Origin: Argyresthia goedartella
Lineage: Eukaryota > Arthropoda > Insecta > Lepidoptera > Argyresthiidae
Assembly: GCA_949825045.1 (NCBI GenBank)
Contig: OX463829.1
Span: 868,001-932,000, forward strand
Reading direction: 5' to 3'
DNA: 64,000 nucleotides
Shown here: positions 9,563 through 19,454 of the stretch, one piece after another
Position numbering within the stretch: position 1 is the first letter of the stretch
Layout: every line of letters begins with the position of its first letter
Made by a program: the position numbers and the translations under genes
The notes under the pieces: generated by a model
Seen by the model: only the letters and a program-made list of their open reading frames with translations
Databases searched by the model: none
What the model was told of the DNA's origin: nothing

Positions 9563-9974
9563 AGTCTCTTTGCAGTATGACTGCTGACAAATTAAAAAAA
9601 AACCGGGTATGTAATGGAATTTCATACATACTTCCCACCCTTGGGTCGGAAGGATTTTCATACAAACTTCCATGCCTTGGGATGAAAGGATTTGAAGGGC
9701 GGGATAAAGGCGTTTCTTCCCTCTAATTGGTATAATTAGTATGTATTTTCAGAGCAGGTGTGATAAAAAGTCTCTTTGCAGTATGACTGCTGACAAATAA
9801 AAATAAAAACTGGGTATGTAATGGAATTTCATACATACTTCCCACCCTTGGGTCGGAAGGATTTTCATACAAACTTCCATACCTTGGGATGGAAGGATTT
9901 GAAGGGCGGGATAAAGGCGTTTCTTCCCTCTAATTGGTATAATTAGTATGTATTTTCAGAGCAGGTGTGATAAA
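9563..9974. repeat. 206-bp tandem duplication
   Basis: The unit starting 'AGTCTCTTTGCAGTATGACT' at 9563 is repeated at 9769 with only a few differences. Each unit also contains imperfect internal repeats around 'CCTTGGGATGGAAGGATTT'. No coding frame fits. It directly follows the deleted recombinase copy. Confidence 0.85.
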
Positions 9975-11515
9975 ATCAAAAAATCAAAAAAATCAAAATC
10001 AAAAATCATTTATTTCCATAGGATGTTGTTACATCACTTAGATCCGTCATTACATTTTTTTGGGTGAGTTCACTAACCCAATGGCGGAATCTGTGGAGAA
10101 GAGCTCACCGAAGAAACTCCACAGTCGTCGCATCTTTTGCGTTTCCTTTTTTTAAATAAAATATTGTCAAATTACAAAATGAGTGCTAATTATATATCGA
10201 AACAGCCTGTTACTCAAACAATCTATTCCCATGGACATCTGTCCTCTAAGTAATCAGATATCCTGTAGTAACCTTTTTTATACAATTTCTGTTTTATTAT
10301 TATTTTAAACTTGTCTAAAGGTAAGTTTTTAATATCAGTAGGGACCTTATTGTAATAGCGTATACAATTGCCTTTAAAAGAATTACTAATTTTATGTAGT
10401 CGGCTTACATAAGCAACCAACTTGTCTTTATTTCTAGTATTAAAATTGTGTATATCACTGTACTTCTGAAAATTAGTTATATTTCTTTTTACATACACAA
10501 GATTGTCATAGATATATTGAGACACAAATGTCAGAATATTGATTTCTTTAAACTTTTCCCTCAGTGACACTCTAGGCCCTAATCTATAAATTGCACGAAC
10601 AGCCCGTTTCTGCAGAATAAATATACTATTAGCATTCGCAGCGTGACCCCACAATAAAATACCATAGGTCATTAGACTATGAAAGTAACTAAAGTAGACT
10701 AGTCTAGCGGTGTCTACGTCGGTAAGAGCTCTAATTTTTTTAACTGCGAACGCTGCCGAACTCAGTCTGTTCGACAATTTATTTATATGAGGATCCCATT
10801 GTAGTTTGGCGTCTAAAGTAATGCCCAAAAAGACAGTCGACTGCACAAGGTCCAATCTCTGTCCTTTTATAAATATGTTTGTAGTTACCGGGTTCACATT
10901 GGGTAACACGAATTTAATACATTTAGTTTTCTTTTCATTAAGTAATAAATTGTTAACAGTAAACCAGTTCACTATACTAGAGATAGCATTGTTTACCTCG
11001 TCATAATTTGATTGCTGTCTTTTAACTTTAAATATCAAAGAAGTATCATCGGCAAACAATACTAACCCATGTTTTGCTTTAACAAGGTAAGGTAAATCAT
11101 TAATATATACTAAAAACAAGAAAGGACCAAGAATTGAACCTTGCGGTACGCCCATACTTATTGAAGACCCAGGTGATCTTTTCCCATTAACATCGACCAT
11201 CTGAACCCTATCTGTTAGATATGACTCCAGAAGGCCAAGTGCCTGATCTTTTACACCATAATGGCGTAACTTCCTGACAAGAGTGTCATGATGGACGCAA
11301 TCAAAAGCCTTGGATAGATCGCAGAAGACACCTATTGCATCCATTGCGTCTTCCCAGGCATCAAAAATATTGTCGATTAGTTCAACACCAGCATCGGCTG
11401 TTGAACGACCCTTTGTGAAACCAAACTGAGCAATATGAATTAAATTATTGAGATAAAAATGACTTTGCAATTGATTAAGTATGAGTTTTTCAAATATTTT
11501 GCTAAGCGTAATAAA
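9975..11515 (-). mobile_element. CR1-like non-LTR retrotransposon, 5'-truncated
   Basis: The 3' end is a short-unit tail of repeated TCAAAAA-type units at 9975-10006, the kind of microsatellite-like end found in CR1-group elements instead of poly(A). The 3' UTR is 10007-10222 and the reverse transcriptase lies above it. The match to related copies stops at about 11515, inside the fingers region, so the endonuclease and ORF1 are missing. Confidence 0.8.
10223..11515 (-). CDS. CR1-like reverse transcriptase, N-terminally truncated
   Basis: An open frame of about 430 codons. It carries 'LSKIFEKLILNQL', 'FGFTKGRSTADAG', the palm motif 'FCDLSKAFDCVHH', '[21 protein letters not shown]', the catalytic '[10 protein letters not shown]' and the CR1-type C-terminal part with 'SYGILLWG'-like and 'RAIYRLGP' blocks. 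No stop interrupts it, so it looks fairly young. Without the endonuclease and the start of the RT it cannot act alone. The first few codons above 11515 probably come from flanking DNA. Close relatives in the window are the CR1-X copies. Confidence 0.8.
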   Translation of the reverse strand, partial: FITLSKIFEKLILNQLQSHFYLNNLIHIAQFGFTKGRSTADAGVELIDNIFDAWEDAMDAIGVFCDLSKAFDCVHHDTLVRKLRHYGVKDQALGLLESYLTDRVQMVDVNGKRSPGSSISMGVPQGSILGPFLFLVYINDLPYLVKAKHGLVLFADDTSLIFKVKRQQSNYDEVNNAISSIVNWFTVNNLLLNEKKTKCIKFVLPNVNPVTTNIFIKGQRLDLVQSTVFLGITLDAKLQWDPHINKLSNRLSSAAFAVKKIRALTDVDTARLVYFSYFHSLMTYGILLWGHAANANSIFILQKRAVRAIYRLGPRVSLREKFKEINILTFVSQYIYDNLVYVKRNITNFQKYSDIHNFNTRNKDKLVAYVSRLHKISNSFKGNCIRYYNKVPTDIKNLPLDKFKIIIKQKLYKKGYYRISDYLEDRCPWE

Positions 11516-11975
11516 AAGTTTTATCACGCTCGCTTCTGATTGGTCGATCATTTTCGATTTAACTTAGACGAATCTAAGGCCACGGTCATAGTAGTGAGGT
11601 TGTTTGTAAGCAAGTTTAACATTAACTTGACACATATCATAACCTAAAAATTATTCATATTTGGTTAGTTTAAAATAAAAACAAACTCAATTCTGCTATT
11701 TGTTAAAAAAAAACACTTGGAAGACTGTGTTCAAGTGCATTATATTTATTGAGTCAAATTTGGCTAGAGTAGGTTATTGTGGCTAAAGTTCAATTGGGTT
11801 GTAGGTTAGGTTAGAACTTAGAAGAAGCAAAACTGAAGCGTAGCGGAGCGAAGCGTATGCAAATAAAAAAAACATTTAATGATATTAATAGATCTTTTGA
11901 GATAGAGACACTATGAACACACCCTAATCCAGAGATTAGGCATAGATACCATACCATACCATAGATATGGTATGA
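11516..11975. other. no gene recognised
   Basis: AT-rich flanking DNA. It contains a short G-rich block 'GAAGCGTAGCGGAGCGAAGC' near 11835 and ends in direct copies of CATACCATAC leading into the hairpin. No open frame or known repeat was recognised. Confidence 0.4.
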
Positions 11976-12021
11976 TACCATAGACAACTGCTACATCAGA
12001 ATGTAGCAGTTGTCTATGGTA
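11976..12021. repeat. perfect 21-bp inverted repeat (hairpin)
   Basis: The arm at 11976-11996 (TACCATAGACAACTGCTACAT) is inverted without error at 12001-12021, with a 4-nt loop CAGA. It stands immediately before the GC-rich repeat block at 12024. Confidence 0.9.
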
Positions 12022-12023
12022 CT

Positions 12024-12195
12024 CGGGACGCTAATTCCGGGGCCGAGCATTCCGGGGTCGAGCACTATTTTGTACGGCCACGGAATGCTCGGCCCTGGAA
12101 TGACCGACCCCGGAATCGTGGGCTTTCGGGACGTTAATTCCGGGGCCGGACATTCCTGGGCCGGATAATACTGGGCCGGGCATTACAGGGACTCG
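12024..12195. repeat. GC-rich block of ATTCCGGGGCCGAG repeats
   Basis: The core ATTCCGGGG(C/T)CG occurs directly at 12034, 12049 and about 12135, and inverted at about 12089 and 12106. A larger unit beginning 'CGGGACG(C/T)TAATTCCGG' recurs about 103 bp apart (12024 and 12127). It is sharply richer in G+C than its flanks. It could be the end of a DNA transposon or a small satellite. I recognise no family. Confidence 0.65.
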
Positions 12196-12239
12196 TGCTT
12201 GTTTTGTTAATCCAATGGTTTGTTTGTATTGTAGTCAGT

Positions 12240-12635
12240 TTTTAGGGTTCCCTACTCAAAGGGTAAAAACGGGACCCTATTACTAAGACTCCGCTTTCCG
12301 TCTGTCACCAGGCCGTATCTCATGAACCGTGATAGTTAGACCGTTGAAATTTTTACAAATAATGGATTTATGATGCCGCTATAACAACAAATACTAAAAC
12401 AGAATAAATAAATATTTAAGGGGGCTCCCATACAAAAATAATTTCAATACCACCTACCAACTTATGAATGCACCTGGTTATGAACATGGAGTGTGAAAGT
12501 ATCCGCACCAATAACTTTGTAAACAACATTTTGCAATGTAAAATCCAAACTATTCACTCCACACCATCCCTACCATTGTACGGTGGTACGGAACCCTTCG
12601 TGCGCGACTCCGACTCGCACTTGGCCGTTTTGTTT
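12240..12635 (+). repeat. lepidopteran interspersed repeat, copy 2 (near full length)
   Basis: Starts 'TTTAGGGTTCCCTACTCAAA' and ends 'GACTCGCACTTGGCCGTTTT'. In between are the family landmarks: 'GACTCCGC..TCCGTCTGTCACC', 'GCCGCTATAACAACAAAT' and 'AAACTATTCACTCCACACC'. Noncoding. It may be a nonautonomous transposon, but I cannot place its class. Confidence 0.85.
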
Positions 12636-13098
12636 TGTATATGGCAGTTCAATCAGTGAAATCGTGAACAACAATCGTAAAACGGCAATAAATTGCAAAG
12701 AAAAACAAGAGCTCTCCGCCAATTTTTTTATTGTTTTTTTTTTGTAATGTTTTTTTTATTTTTTTTTATTGTTTTATTTCGACGTAATATTAGACTAAGG
12801 TACTAGTACATTCTGCCATGCCAGCTATTTAATGGTTCGACGCGTTTTTAAATAATAATTGACTTCTATTTTATCTAGTTTTAATGATTTAGTAATACAA
12901 AACACGAATATGAAATTTAGTTAAGCAAATCAAATAAAATAACAAGTTTATTTTACGAACTTTTATTGTGCGTGTGGCTGTTAGGCCCGATTATCTTAGT
13001 CTTTAAAATAATGTCACTTTGTGCACTAGAGCATAAAAGTGGCGTTTTGTGCAGCATATATACAGCACAAACACCAACTTTGCAAGCATGAGAAGTGA
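12636..13098. other. no gene recognised
   Basis: AT-rich DNA with a T-rich low-complexity stretch at about 12720-12780. No coding frame, RNA gene or known repeat was seen. Confidence 0.4.
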
Positions 13099-13237
13099 AA
13101 ATGTTGTTTACAAAGATAACTTTGTAAACAAAGTTATCTTTGTTTACAAAGTTATCTCTGTAAACAAAGTACACTTGGTGCGGCTACTTTCAAATTCCAT
13201 GTACGTAACCAGGTGCATTCATAAGTTTGTATAAGTT
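13099..13237 (-). repeat. lepidopteran interspersed repeat, copy 3 (partial, expanded)
   Basis: The reverse-strand match covers the 'GTTTACAAAG...ACTTTCA..CTCCATG..CGTAACCAGGTGCAT' part of the family. The short unit GTTTACAAAGTTATC has been multiplied in both orientations, giving an inverted pair AAAGATAACTTT and AAAGTTATCTTT six bases apart. Confidence 0.65.
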
Positions 13238-13327
13238 ATTATAATAAAGTGCCACCTGCGAGGCGAGGTCTACAGCTCACAGCGCCACTAGTTAGACAGT
13301 GTCAGTAACTATAGGTGGTGTCCGCAG

Positions 13328-13480
13328 AGGGGCGCGTGGTGTCGCGCGTGTGCGGGCGCACGCCGCTGCTGCTGCCGGCGCGCCGCCCCGCCGCCGCTGC
13401 CAGCGCCGACGACATACTGGCGATGCCCATCGTGTTCGCGGACGACTCGCCGCCGCCCGCTTCCGCCTCCGCCGTGCACG
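13328..13480 (+). CDS. gene 1 exon (function unknown) with repeated 3' part
   Basis: A GC-rich coding exon in an AT-rich region. The likely acceptor is TCCGCAG ending at 13327 and the donor is ACG|GTAACT at 13481. It encodes 'GRVVSRVCGRTPLLLPARRP', an Ala run, then 'SADDILAMPIVFADDSPPP' and 'ASASAVH', ending with one base of a split codon. That base joins in frame with the exon at 19882. Four 162-bp units repeat the 3' part and the donor, so donors at 13643, 13805 and 13967 could also serve. The frame stays open through all four units. I do not recognise the protein. The acidic and Pro/Ala-rich character suggests a disordered segment. The upstream exons lie outside the window or were not recognised. 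Confidence 0.65.
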
Positions 13481-13990
13481 GTAACTACACACTTTACACG
13501 CTAAGCTATCGCCTCGCTGCTGCTGCCGGCACGCCGCCCTGCCGCCCCGCCGTCGCCGCTGCCAGCGCCGACGACATACTGGCGATGCCCATCGTGTTCG
13601 CGGACGACTCGCCGCCGCCCGCTTCCGCCTCCGCCGTGCACGGTAACTACACACTTTACACGCTAAGCTATCGCCTCGCTGCTGCTGCCGGCACGCCGCC
13701 CTGCCGCCCCGCCGTCGCCGCTGCCAGCGCCGACGACATACTGGCGATGCCCATCGTGTTCGCGGACGACTCGCCGCCGCCCGCTTCCGCCTCCGCCGCG
13801 CACGGTAACTACACACTTTACACGCTAAGCTATCGCCTCGCTGCTGCTGCCGGCACGCCGCCCTGCCGCCCCGCCGCCGCCGCTGCCAGCGCCGACGACA
13901 TACTGTTGATGCCCATCGTGTTCGCGGACGACGTGTCGCCGCCCGTTTCCGCCTACGCCGCGCACGGTAACTACACACTGTACACTAGGC
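13349..13990 (+). repeat. four 162-bp tandem units spanning exon end and splice donor
   Basis: The landmark CAGCGCCGACGACATACTG starts at 13401, 13563, 13725 and 13887, exactly 162 bp apart. GTAACTACACACT follows each unit's coding end at 13481, 13643, 13805 and 13967. Each unit holds the 3' part of the gene 1 exon, its donor and the first bases of the intron. Because 162 is 54 codons, reading through to a later donor adds 54 in-frame residues per unit. The last unit is the most diverged. Confidence 0.9.
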
Positions 13991-14216
13991 TGGAGTGAAA
14001 CAGGCCAAAAAAAAACTTCCGCGTATCATTAACACTGTATTACTGAACGTTGCTATGGATAAATAACTGCTCAAAACTATAAAATAATAATTTTTAAACA
14101 TGATCTTCAGGTGGCGCAGAAGACTTGAAATATGAGAAAAGCCAGATATTCCTTTGCCTTTATTATTTGGACTAAACTTACTAATAACAACGAGAATAAA
14201 ATACGTTTTTATCATT

Positions 14217-14585
14217 TTAGTCTTCAGTCGTATCATCTACCTGCGGGGTAGGTCGTTGAACTTCAGAGAAAAACTGAGATTTTGTGTTGAACGTCGGCAT
14301 TTCTAGTCTAAATTTTATCCTGGCTCTGATGTATCCATCGCGTGCTGCAGTCCCACAAACAGCCAAACTTGCACCGGTTACAAGTTTTATGTCTGTCTCC
14401 ACAGCCTGTGTGTGACATGGAAGCCTCTCAATGCAAATATCTATACTATTACTCATAATTTTGACCCGTATTTCATTGTCACTATATTTTGAAATGAATG
14501 GAGGCTCGAATATTTTTTCTGTTGTCCAGTCTATCAAGTCGGAATAGTAGTTGTGTTGGATTTCATATTTAGGATAGAATTGCAA
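14217..14585 (-). CDS. unrecognised 122-codon frame, conserved-looking
   Basis: A minus-strand frame with ordinary amino acid composition. It includes 'IMSNSIDICIERLPCHTQAV' and then 'AVCGTAARDGYIRARI'. I have the impression of having seen similar text in arthropod transposon-associated proteins but cannot name the family. No start context or neighbour supports a whole gene. Further minus-strand frames at 15238-15561 and 15760-16291 might belong to the same decayed unit. Confidence 0.3.
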   Translation of the reverse strand: MQFYPKYEIQHNYYSDLIDWTTEKIFEPPFISKYSDNEIRVKIMSNSIDICIERLPCHTQAVETDIKLVTGASLAVCGTAARDGYIRARIKFRLEMPTFNTKSQFFSEVQRPTPQVDDTTED

Positions 14586-14639
14586 CCACTGATATGTCGA
14601 ATTCTATTCATCTCTCCCATTCAAACATACGCATTCGTG

Positions 14640-14981
14640 ATATCGCTCGCTCTCTCGCGCGCCGACAATCTGAAATGCGGGCGACTGCCGCGGCGCTGAT
14701 GTCAGAATAAAAGAACTAATTAATCAGCCATCTTCGCTGCGCTCGCGTCGGTCTGTGTTGCGAATTTACAAACTGTTTTTTTTAATCCATTGCAATCGCT
14801 GCAATAACCCGCCATTTTTCTACAAATATACATTTAATAAGTGCTTTATGAGTGTGTTATGGACTGAGGACGTATATTGTGCCGTTTAATGAGTGGTTAA
14901 AGACTCCAGCGTCTCCGTGAAATTGATACGTGTTACGAACGTGTTGGCGAGCCTGGGTCCAGAAGCTGAGCTGATGTCCAG
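14640..14981 (+). promoter_or_regulatory. possible promoter and noncoding first exon
   Basis: A GC-rich, CT-rich block (CTCGCTCTCTCGCGCGCC near 14647) is followed by a non-repetitive stretch ending in 'GATGTCCAG|GTGAGTGCG', a strong splice donor at 14982. It looks like an insect core promoter with an untranslated first exon, either of an internal gene 1 transcript or of a retroelement. No TATA box was found. Confidence 0.25.
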
Positions 14982-15237
14982 GTGAGTGCGTATGGATCCT
15001 AATCCTTTAACTAAGCACTGTTCATCGTCCTATGTCCCATCATTCCAGTGATTTTACCCTTCAATATCAGTTGGTTGCAAATAGGTAGGTTGGGTCGCAT
15101 ATTTTTTTTCGAATCAGCTACAGTCTTTAAAAAGCGCTACGACTGAAGAAGTCCAAAAGAAAGCGCCCGCAAATAAAATAAAGAATTGTTATCCAGCAAG
15201 TTGGCTTCAAAGTTCAATTTCGGAACCAAATACTCTC

Positions 15238-15561
15238 TTACTTTCTTTGCTTTTGTAGTTTTTCTCGCTTTGAGTATTCTTCTAAGTGCTTATTCTCTAA
15301 TATGTTGCTTTTCGTCTTGCAACATAGCCAATAAAATATTCTCCGCTGAGATAATGAGTTCCGCTGTATGATTCGAAATGCAATAGCTTTCAGGTCATCC
15401 TTCAAATAAGAGCATCTTTTTATCATTATCAGTATATGATCTGGACCGTCTTTGCATGAGGGTTTCTTTTTATACTGAACCATGTTGGCGCGTACGCTTT
15501 GATCACGAACGTAGCAAGGTCTACCAGGCTTTCTGATGAGGATTTTGTGGCCACATATCAA
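15238..15561 (-). pseudogene. unrecognised 107-codon frame
   Basis: A basic, Lys/Arg-rich minus-strand frame (for example 'KPGRPCYVRDQSVRANMV') without a motif I can name. It lies between other fragments that may all be pieces of one decayed transposon gene. Confidence 0.2.
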
Positions 15562-15759
15562 GTTTCAATATTCTGTTTGTACAGGTCAGCCAGCGAGAGT
15601 GCGCCAGCTTTCCTGGTTGTCTATGAGCCATGTCAGTGGTTACCTTGTGTAACAGCCAAACATATTTGAGGGAGATATTTTTTATTAGGGCTTAATATAT
15701 TCGCATCAATCTCAGGTAACACTGTCTCAATCTTCTCAAATTCCACCACAGTTAAGCAT

Positions 15760-16291
15760 TCACAATGCTGTTACATCTTGCCTATGACTCCTGCGAACGT
15801 ATTGGGCCCTGACGTACAGCCGTCCAAAGTGTTGAATAGATGACGCAGAGCATGCTTGTATTTTCGAAGTGGAGGAAGCGAGGGCATCTAATGGAAGTTT
15901 TGTATGAAGATTTGGATCCTGTTTGCTGCCTGACAAGCAAGCGCTATCATCCGAGGTACCTGCATCTGCCGCAAACAATGTAGTATCGAGTGAGGCACTG
16001 AATATTTGCTCAACAGACTGCTTTTGATGAAATCTATTTATCTTTTCCATTCTAGATTGCCTGCGCTCCAAAACATTGGTTGTTGTAATATCTATATTGC
16101 CGATATACATTCTGCGGCATCCTCTTTGATCTTGCTAAAAAAAAAGTTTTTGCCTGCTTCAAAATGTGCGAACCATAACAGGGGCTTGTCCTTCCAGGAG
16201 TCGGCGATTTTTTATGAAGTGCTGATTGCTTGCACCTCCAGGTTAGCTGCTGCTGCTGCACACGGGTTTTTTTCGCCGGCGGCACGGACAT
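15760..16291 (-). pseudogene. possible gypsy Gag fragment, frame-broken
   Basis: One minus-strand frame contains 'SWKDKPLLWFAHFEAGKNFF', which resembles the start of the Gag core of CsRn1/gypsy elements ('..LWFAQFE..'). Other frames continue over 15760-16110 but with stops. It lies downstream of the gypsy pol at 16821, so it is not in the right place to be that element's own gag. The family call is weak. Confidence 0.3.
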
Positions 16292-16299
16292 GTTGCTAG

Positions 16300-16820
16300 T
16301 AGCCGAAGGTTGCTGAAATGTTCAGTTTTCGGGTCACCACTTTGCCGGTTTAGGCAATTCCTGACGACTACCTTCGGGAGACGTAATAAAAGGCTTGGAA
16401 TATGCACAATTACTATCTAACTTTATTATTATAAATACTTGGTTTATATACGAATTGATATGAGGTCTTACCACGTACTTAGATAGGGTACGTGGTATGA
16501 TAAATCCATTATCTGTGATGGCTGACGCGTACCTGGGATAAAACTCAAATAATACGTGTGTACGTGAGGTATCGAATCAGCCGGCACAGATGGGGAGTAT
16601 ATATAAAAATGTAAAACAAGTTAATCACATATAAATTAAAAAAATATATATAGTAAATAACAAACATCGGTCAAATAGGATTGGCGAGGTACAATTATGT
16701 AACTAACGGACATTCATGCGTAGTTTTCTTTATATGAATAATAGCCGGAAAGAGAATGATATTCTACGATTACCACTTCTCTGTTTATACTGAGCTGTAA
16801 ACGTCATTAGAGTTGAAATC
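16300..16820. other. no gene recognised
   Basis: AT-rich DNA below the gypsy integrase end. It could hold a decayed 3' LTR, but there is no second copy to compare. A small inverted pair TACCACGTAC/GTACGTGGTA (16469-16478 and 16488-16497) is the only structure I see. Confidence 0.35.
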
Positions 16821-17849
16821 TCACCGTGCGTTTATACTTCGACCGTACTTGTATGTGGCAGATTGAGCTGATTCAACTTTTTCCGAGTCTTCCGCTTCGC
16901 TTGCATGTTGTGACAAAATGACGGAACTCGCATGGTCTGCTGGTAAGAATGCGGGCTTCAATCTATCTATAGATAAAGTGTCGGCTCTTTCGTTCCTCTT
17001 GACAACGAAGTATTTGGTCGTTCGGCGTAAAACCTCGTAAGGGCCCTCGTATGGGGGAATCAAACCTTTTGCGACACCTTCTCGCTTGATGAAAACGTGC
17101 GAACATGAGCTTACCTCAGTGTGGACGAAATACTTGTTTTGGTGGTTATCTCTCTTCGGGACGGAGCAGACTTTGAGATACGTTGCTTTAGATCTCGCAC
17201 ATAGTCGTGGTAAGTCAACCGCAAACCGGTTTCTCTGAAAAATTCTCCAGGCAGCCTCATTGGTCTTCCGTAGACTATTTCTGCCGCGCTCAAACCAGTG
17301 TCGTCTCGTAAACAACTTCTCAAACCAAGAATGACGATTGGTAATTCGTTTACCCAATTTTCCTTACTGTTCCTTGCCATGAGAGACGCCTTCAGCGAAC
17401 GATGCCATCTCTCCACCATTCCATTAGATTGCGGGTGGTAGGCTGTTGTTCGTAATTTTTCCGTTCCCATTAACCTCGCCAAGGATTTAATAAGCTCAGA
17501 TTCGAACTGTTTTTCACGGTCCGAGGAAAGCCGGATGGGTGGGTCAAATCGGCAAATCCAACCCTGGAAAAGGCATGAAGCAACTTTTTCCGCGGTAATC
17601 TCCTTCAAATGCTTCTGGCCATGAGGAGCAACGGTCAATCATAGTGAGCAAAAATCTGTAACCATGGCTTATAGGTAGAGGGTCGACGATATCTATATGC
17701 ACGTGCTCAAAACGCTGAGCGGGCATGAATGTGCCGATAGGTGAAATAGTGTGTCTAGTAACCTTGGACTTCTGGCAAGCTAAGCACGTTGTACACCATT
17801 CGTTAATGTCTCTGTTCATCTTATTCCAAACAAATCTGTGCGAAATCAT
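16821..17849 (-). pseudogene. CsRn1-type gypsy integrase, frameshifted
   Basis: Three overlapping minus-strand frames read as an integrase: the end of the zinc-binding part ('CTTCLACQKSKV'), the first catalytic Asp in 'HIDIVDPLP', the second in 'LSSDREKQFES', the Glu in 'SNGMVERWHRSLK', and a C-terminal GPY/F module ('PPYEGPYEVLRRTTKYFVVK'). The GPY/F module and overall wording point to the CsRn1/Kabuki group. Two frameshifts break it. It follows the RT/RNase H frames on the same strand. Confidence 0.7.
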
Positions 17850-17949
17850 TTTTCGAGTTGTCCGTATCCCTGGATGGCTCGTTCCGTCAATAAAATCAAA
17901 GATTTTCCTCCGTAATTCTGCGGGAACGTGTGGTCTCGGTTGACTGGTT

Positions 17950-19391
17950 GATGTATCGCAATATATCTGGGTATTACAGGTATTTTAATCTTGGACAACA
18001 TCAGATTGGATTTTTGAAAAGGTTTTTAAAACCTGTGTCCATTAGCTTGGCCATTGCTTCGAAATCAACCCCCAAGGGTGTGGTTATCTCCTCGATAATT
18101 CTTGATAAAGCGTCCACCCCCACGTTCTCGGATCCGCTAATATGTCGTATATCCGTGCTATACTGCGATATATAGTCTAGTTGACGAATTCTTCGAGGCG
18201 GGTCGTCAATATTTGGTTTCTTAGAGAATGCGAAAGTGATTGGTTTATGATCTGTATATATCGTGAATTCTCATCCTACCACGAGCCTTTGGAAATGCTT
18301 CACAGCCAGACAGATGCCCATTAGCTCTCGATCATATGTTGAATATTTCTGCTCTGTGTGTGATAGGTTTTTTGAAAAAAAAAACCGAAGGTTTTCCATT
18401 TTCCACCCTCTTTTTGTTGCAGAACGGCGCCCACGCAGTCGTTACTGGCATCGGTCATTAGTGAAATGTATGCGTTACTAGCAGGATGTGATAGAATTGC
18501 CAAGTTTTTCATGAGCTCCTTACATTTTTCGAAGGACTCTTCACCTTCTTTTGTCCATTTGATTAAACTCTTATCGTTTTTCTTGCAACCATGTAAATAC
18601 TGTAAATACTTGTTCAGTGTTGCTTGATGAAAAGCCGCTTTTGGGATGCTGCTCCGATAAAAATTAACCATACCCAAAAATCTCCGCAGCATGTTAACCT
18701 TTTCTGGCTTAGGGAAATTGGTTATAGCCTGTAGTTTCTCTTGAGTGGGGGAGATCCCCTTACTTGATACGTGATATCCCAAAAAATCTACTTCTTCCTT
18801 CAGGAATTCGCATTTCTCCAAATTAATTGTCAGGCCGTATTCATCCAATTTTTTGAAAATTATTTCTAAATGTTTATAATGCTGTTCTTCATTTTCTGAT
18901 GCACTTAGAATATCGTCGACGAAACAAAATGTGAAATCTGTTACGTTTCATCCTTTGGCTCTTCTCCGGAATATTGTGGAGTAATTTGATGTCTAAATAT
19001 TGAATCTATGAAACGCTGAAATGTCTGACCGGCGTTTCGAAGACCAAATGTCATTCTTGGGAATTCGAACAGTCCAAAAGGAGTGATGATGGCTGTCTTG
19101 GAGATGTCGCCTGGTGCCATAGGAATGCAATGATATGCCTTCCGAATATCGATTTTACTGAAAACTTTCCTTCGAGTATGTAAGTAAAATCTAGGAGTCG
19201 TGGCAGCGGGTACCGGTCCGGAACTGTTATATTGTTCAGCGCTCTGTAATCTCCGCATGGTCTCCATTCACCGTTTTTCTTCTTCACCATAAGCAATGGG
19301 CTGGCCCATGAGCTATTGGAAGGTCTACAAATTCCCGCATTCATCATGACTTGAAATTCCTTTCGGGCAGCTGCTGCTGCTGCTGCCCGAA
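17950..19391 (-). pseudogene. CsRn1-type gypsy reverse transcriptase and RNase H, broken
   Basis: Minus-strand frames carry '[20 protein letters not shown]', '[12 protein letters not shown]', '[15 protein letters not shown]', 'FGLRNAGQTFQRF', the catalytic 'FVDDILSAS' (near 18900), 'FLGMVNFYR', and the RNase H start 'LMTDASNDCVGAVLQQ'. The wording is typical of the CsRn1 group. At least three frame breaks are present. The RT coding sequence ends exactly where the 29-bp hairpin begins (19392), and protease and gag are not found beyond it. Confidence 0.75.
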
Positions 19392-19454
19392 ACAACAGCT
19401 GTGTATGCCTCAGCGCCCAAGAGCATTGGGCGCTGAGGCATACACAGCTGTTGT
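19392..19454. repeat. perfect 29-bp inverted repeat at the gypsy break
   Basis: The arm at 19392-19420 is inverted without error at 19426-19454, with a 5-nt loop GAGCA. Key bases are ACAACAGCTGTGTATGCC and TCAGCGCCCAA. It follows a (CTG)n-like run at 19364-19385 and truncates the gypsy RT. Confidence 0.9.

Noticed and set aside
13404..13480. Separate 77-nt internal exon repeated four times
   Set aside because: A CCAG precedes each unit but with a poor pyrimidine tract, and including two or three copies would break the frame. Alternative donors on one exon explain the array more simply. Kept only as an option in the findings.
13292..13978. 228-codon Arg-rich frame on the minus strand
   Set aside because: Antisense shadow of the 162-bp tandem repeat. 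Its apparent repeats simply mirror the DNA array, and the plus-strand reading has splice signals and matching phases.
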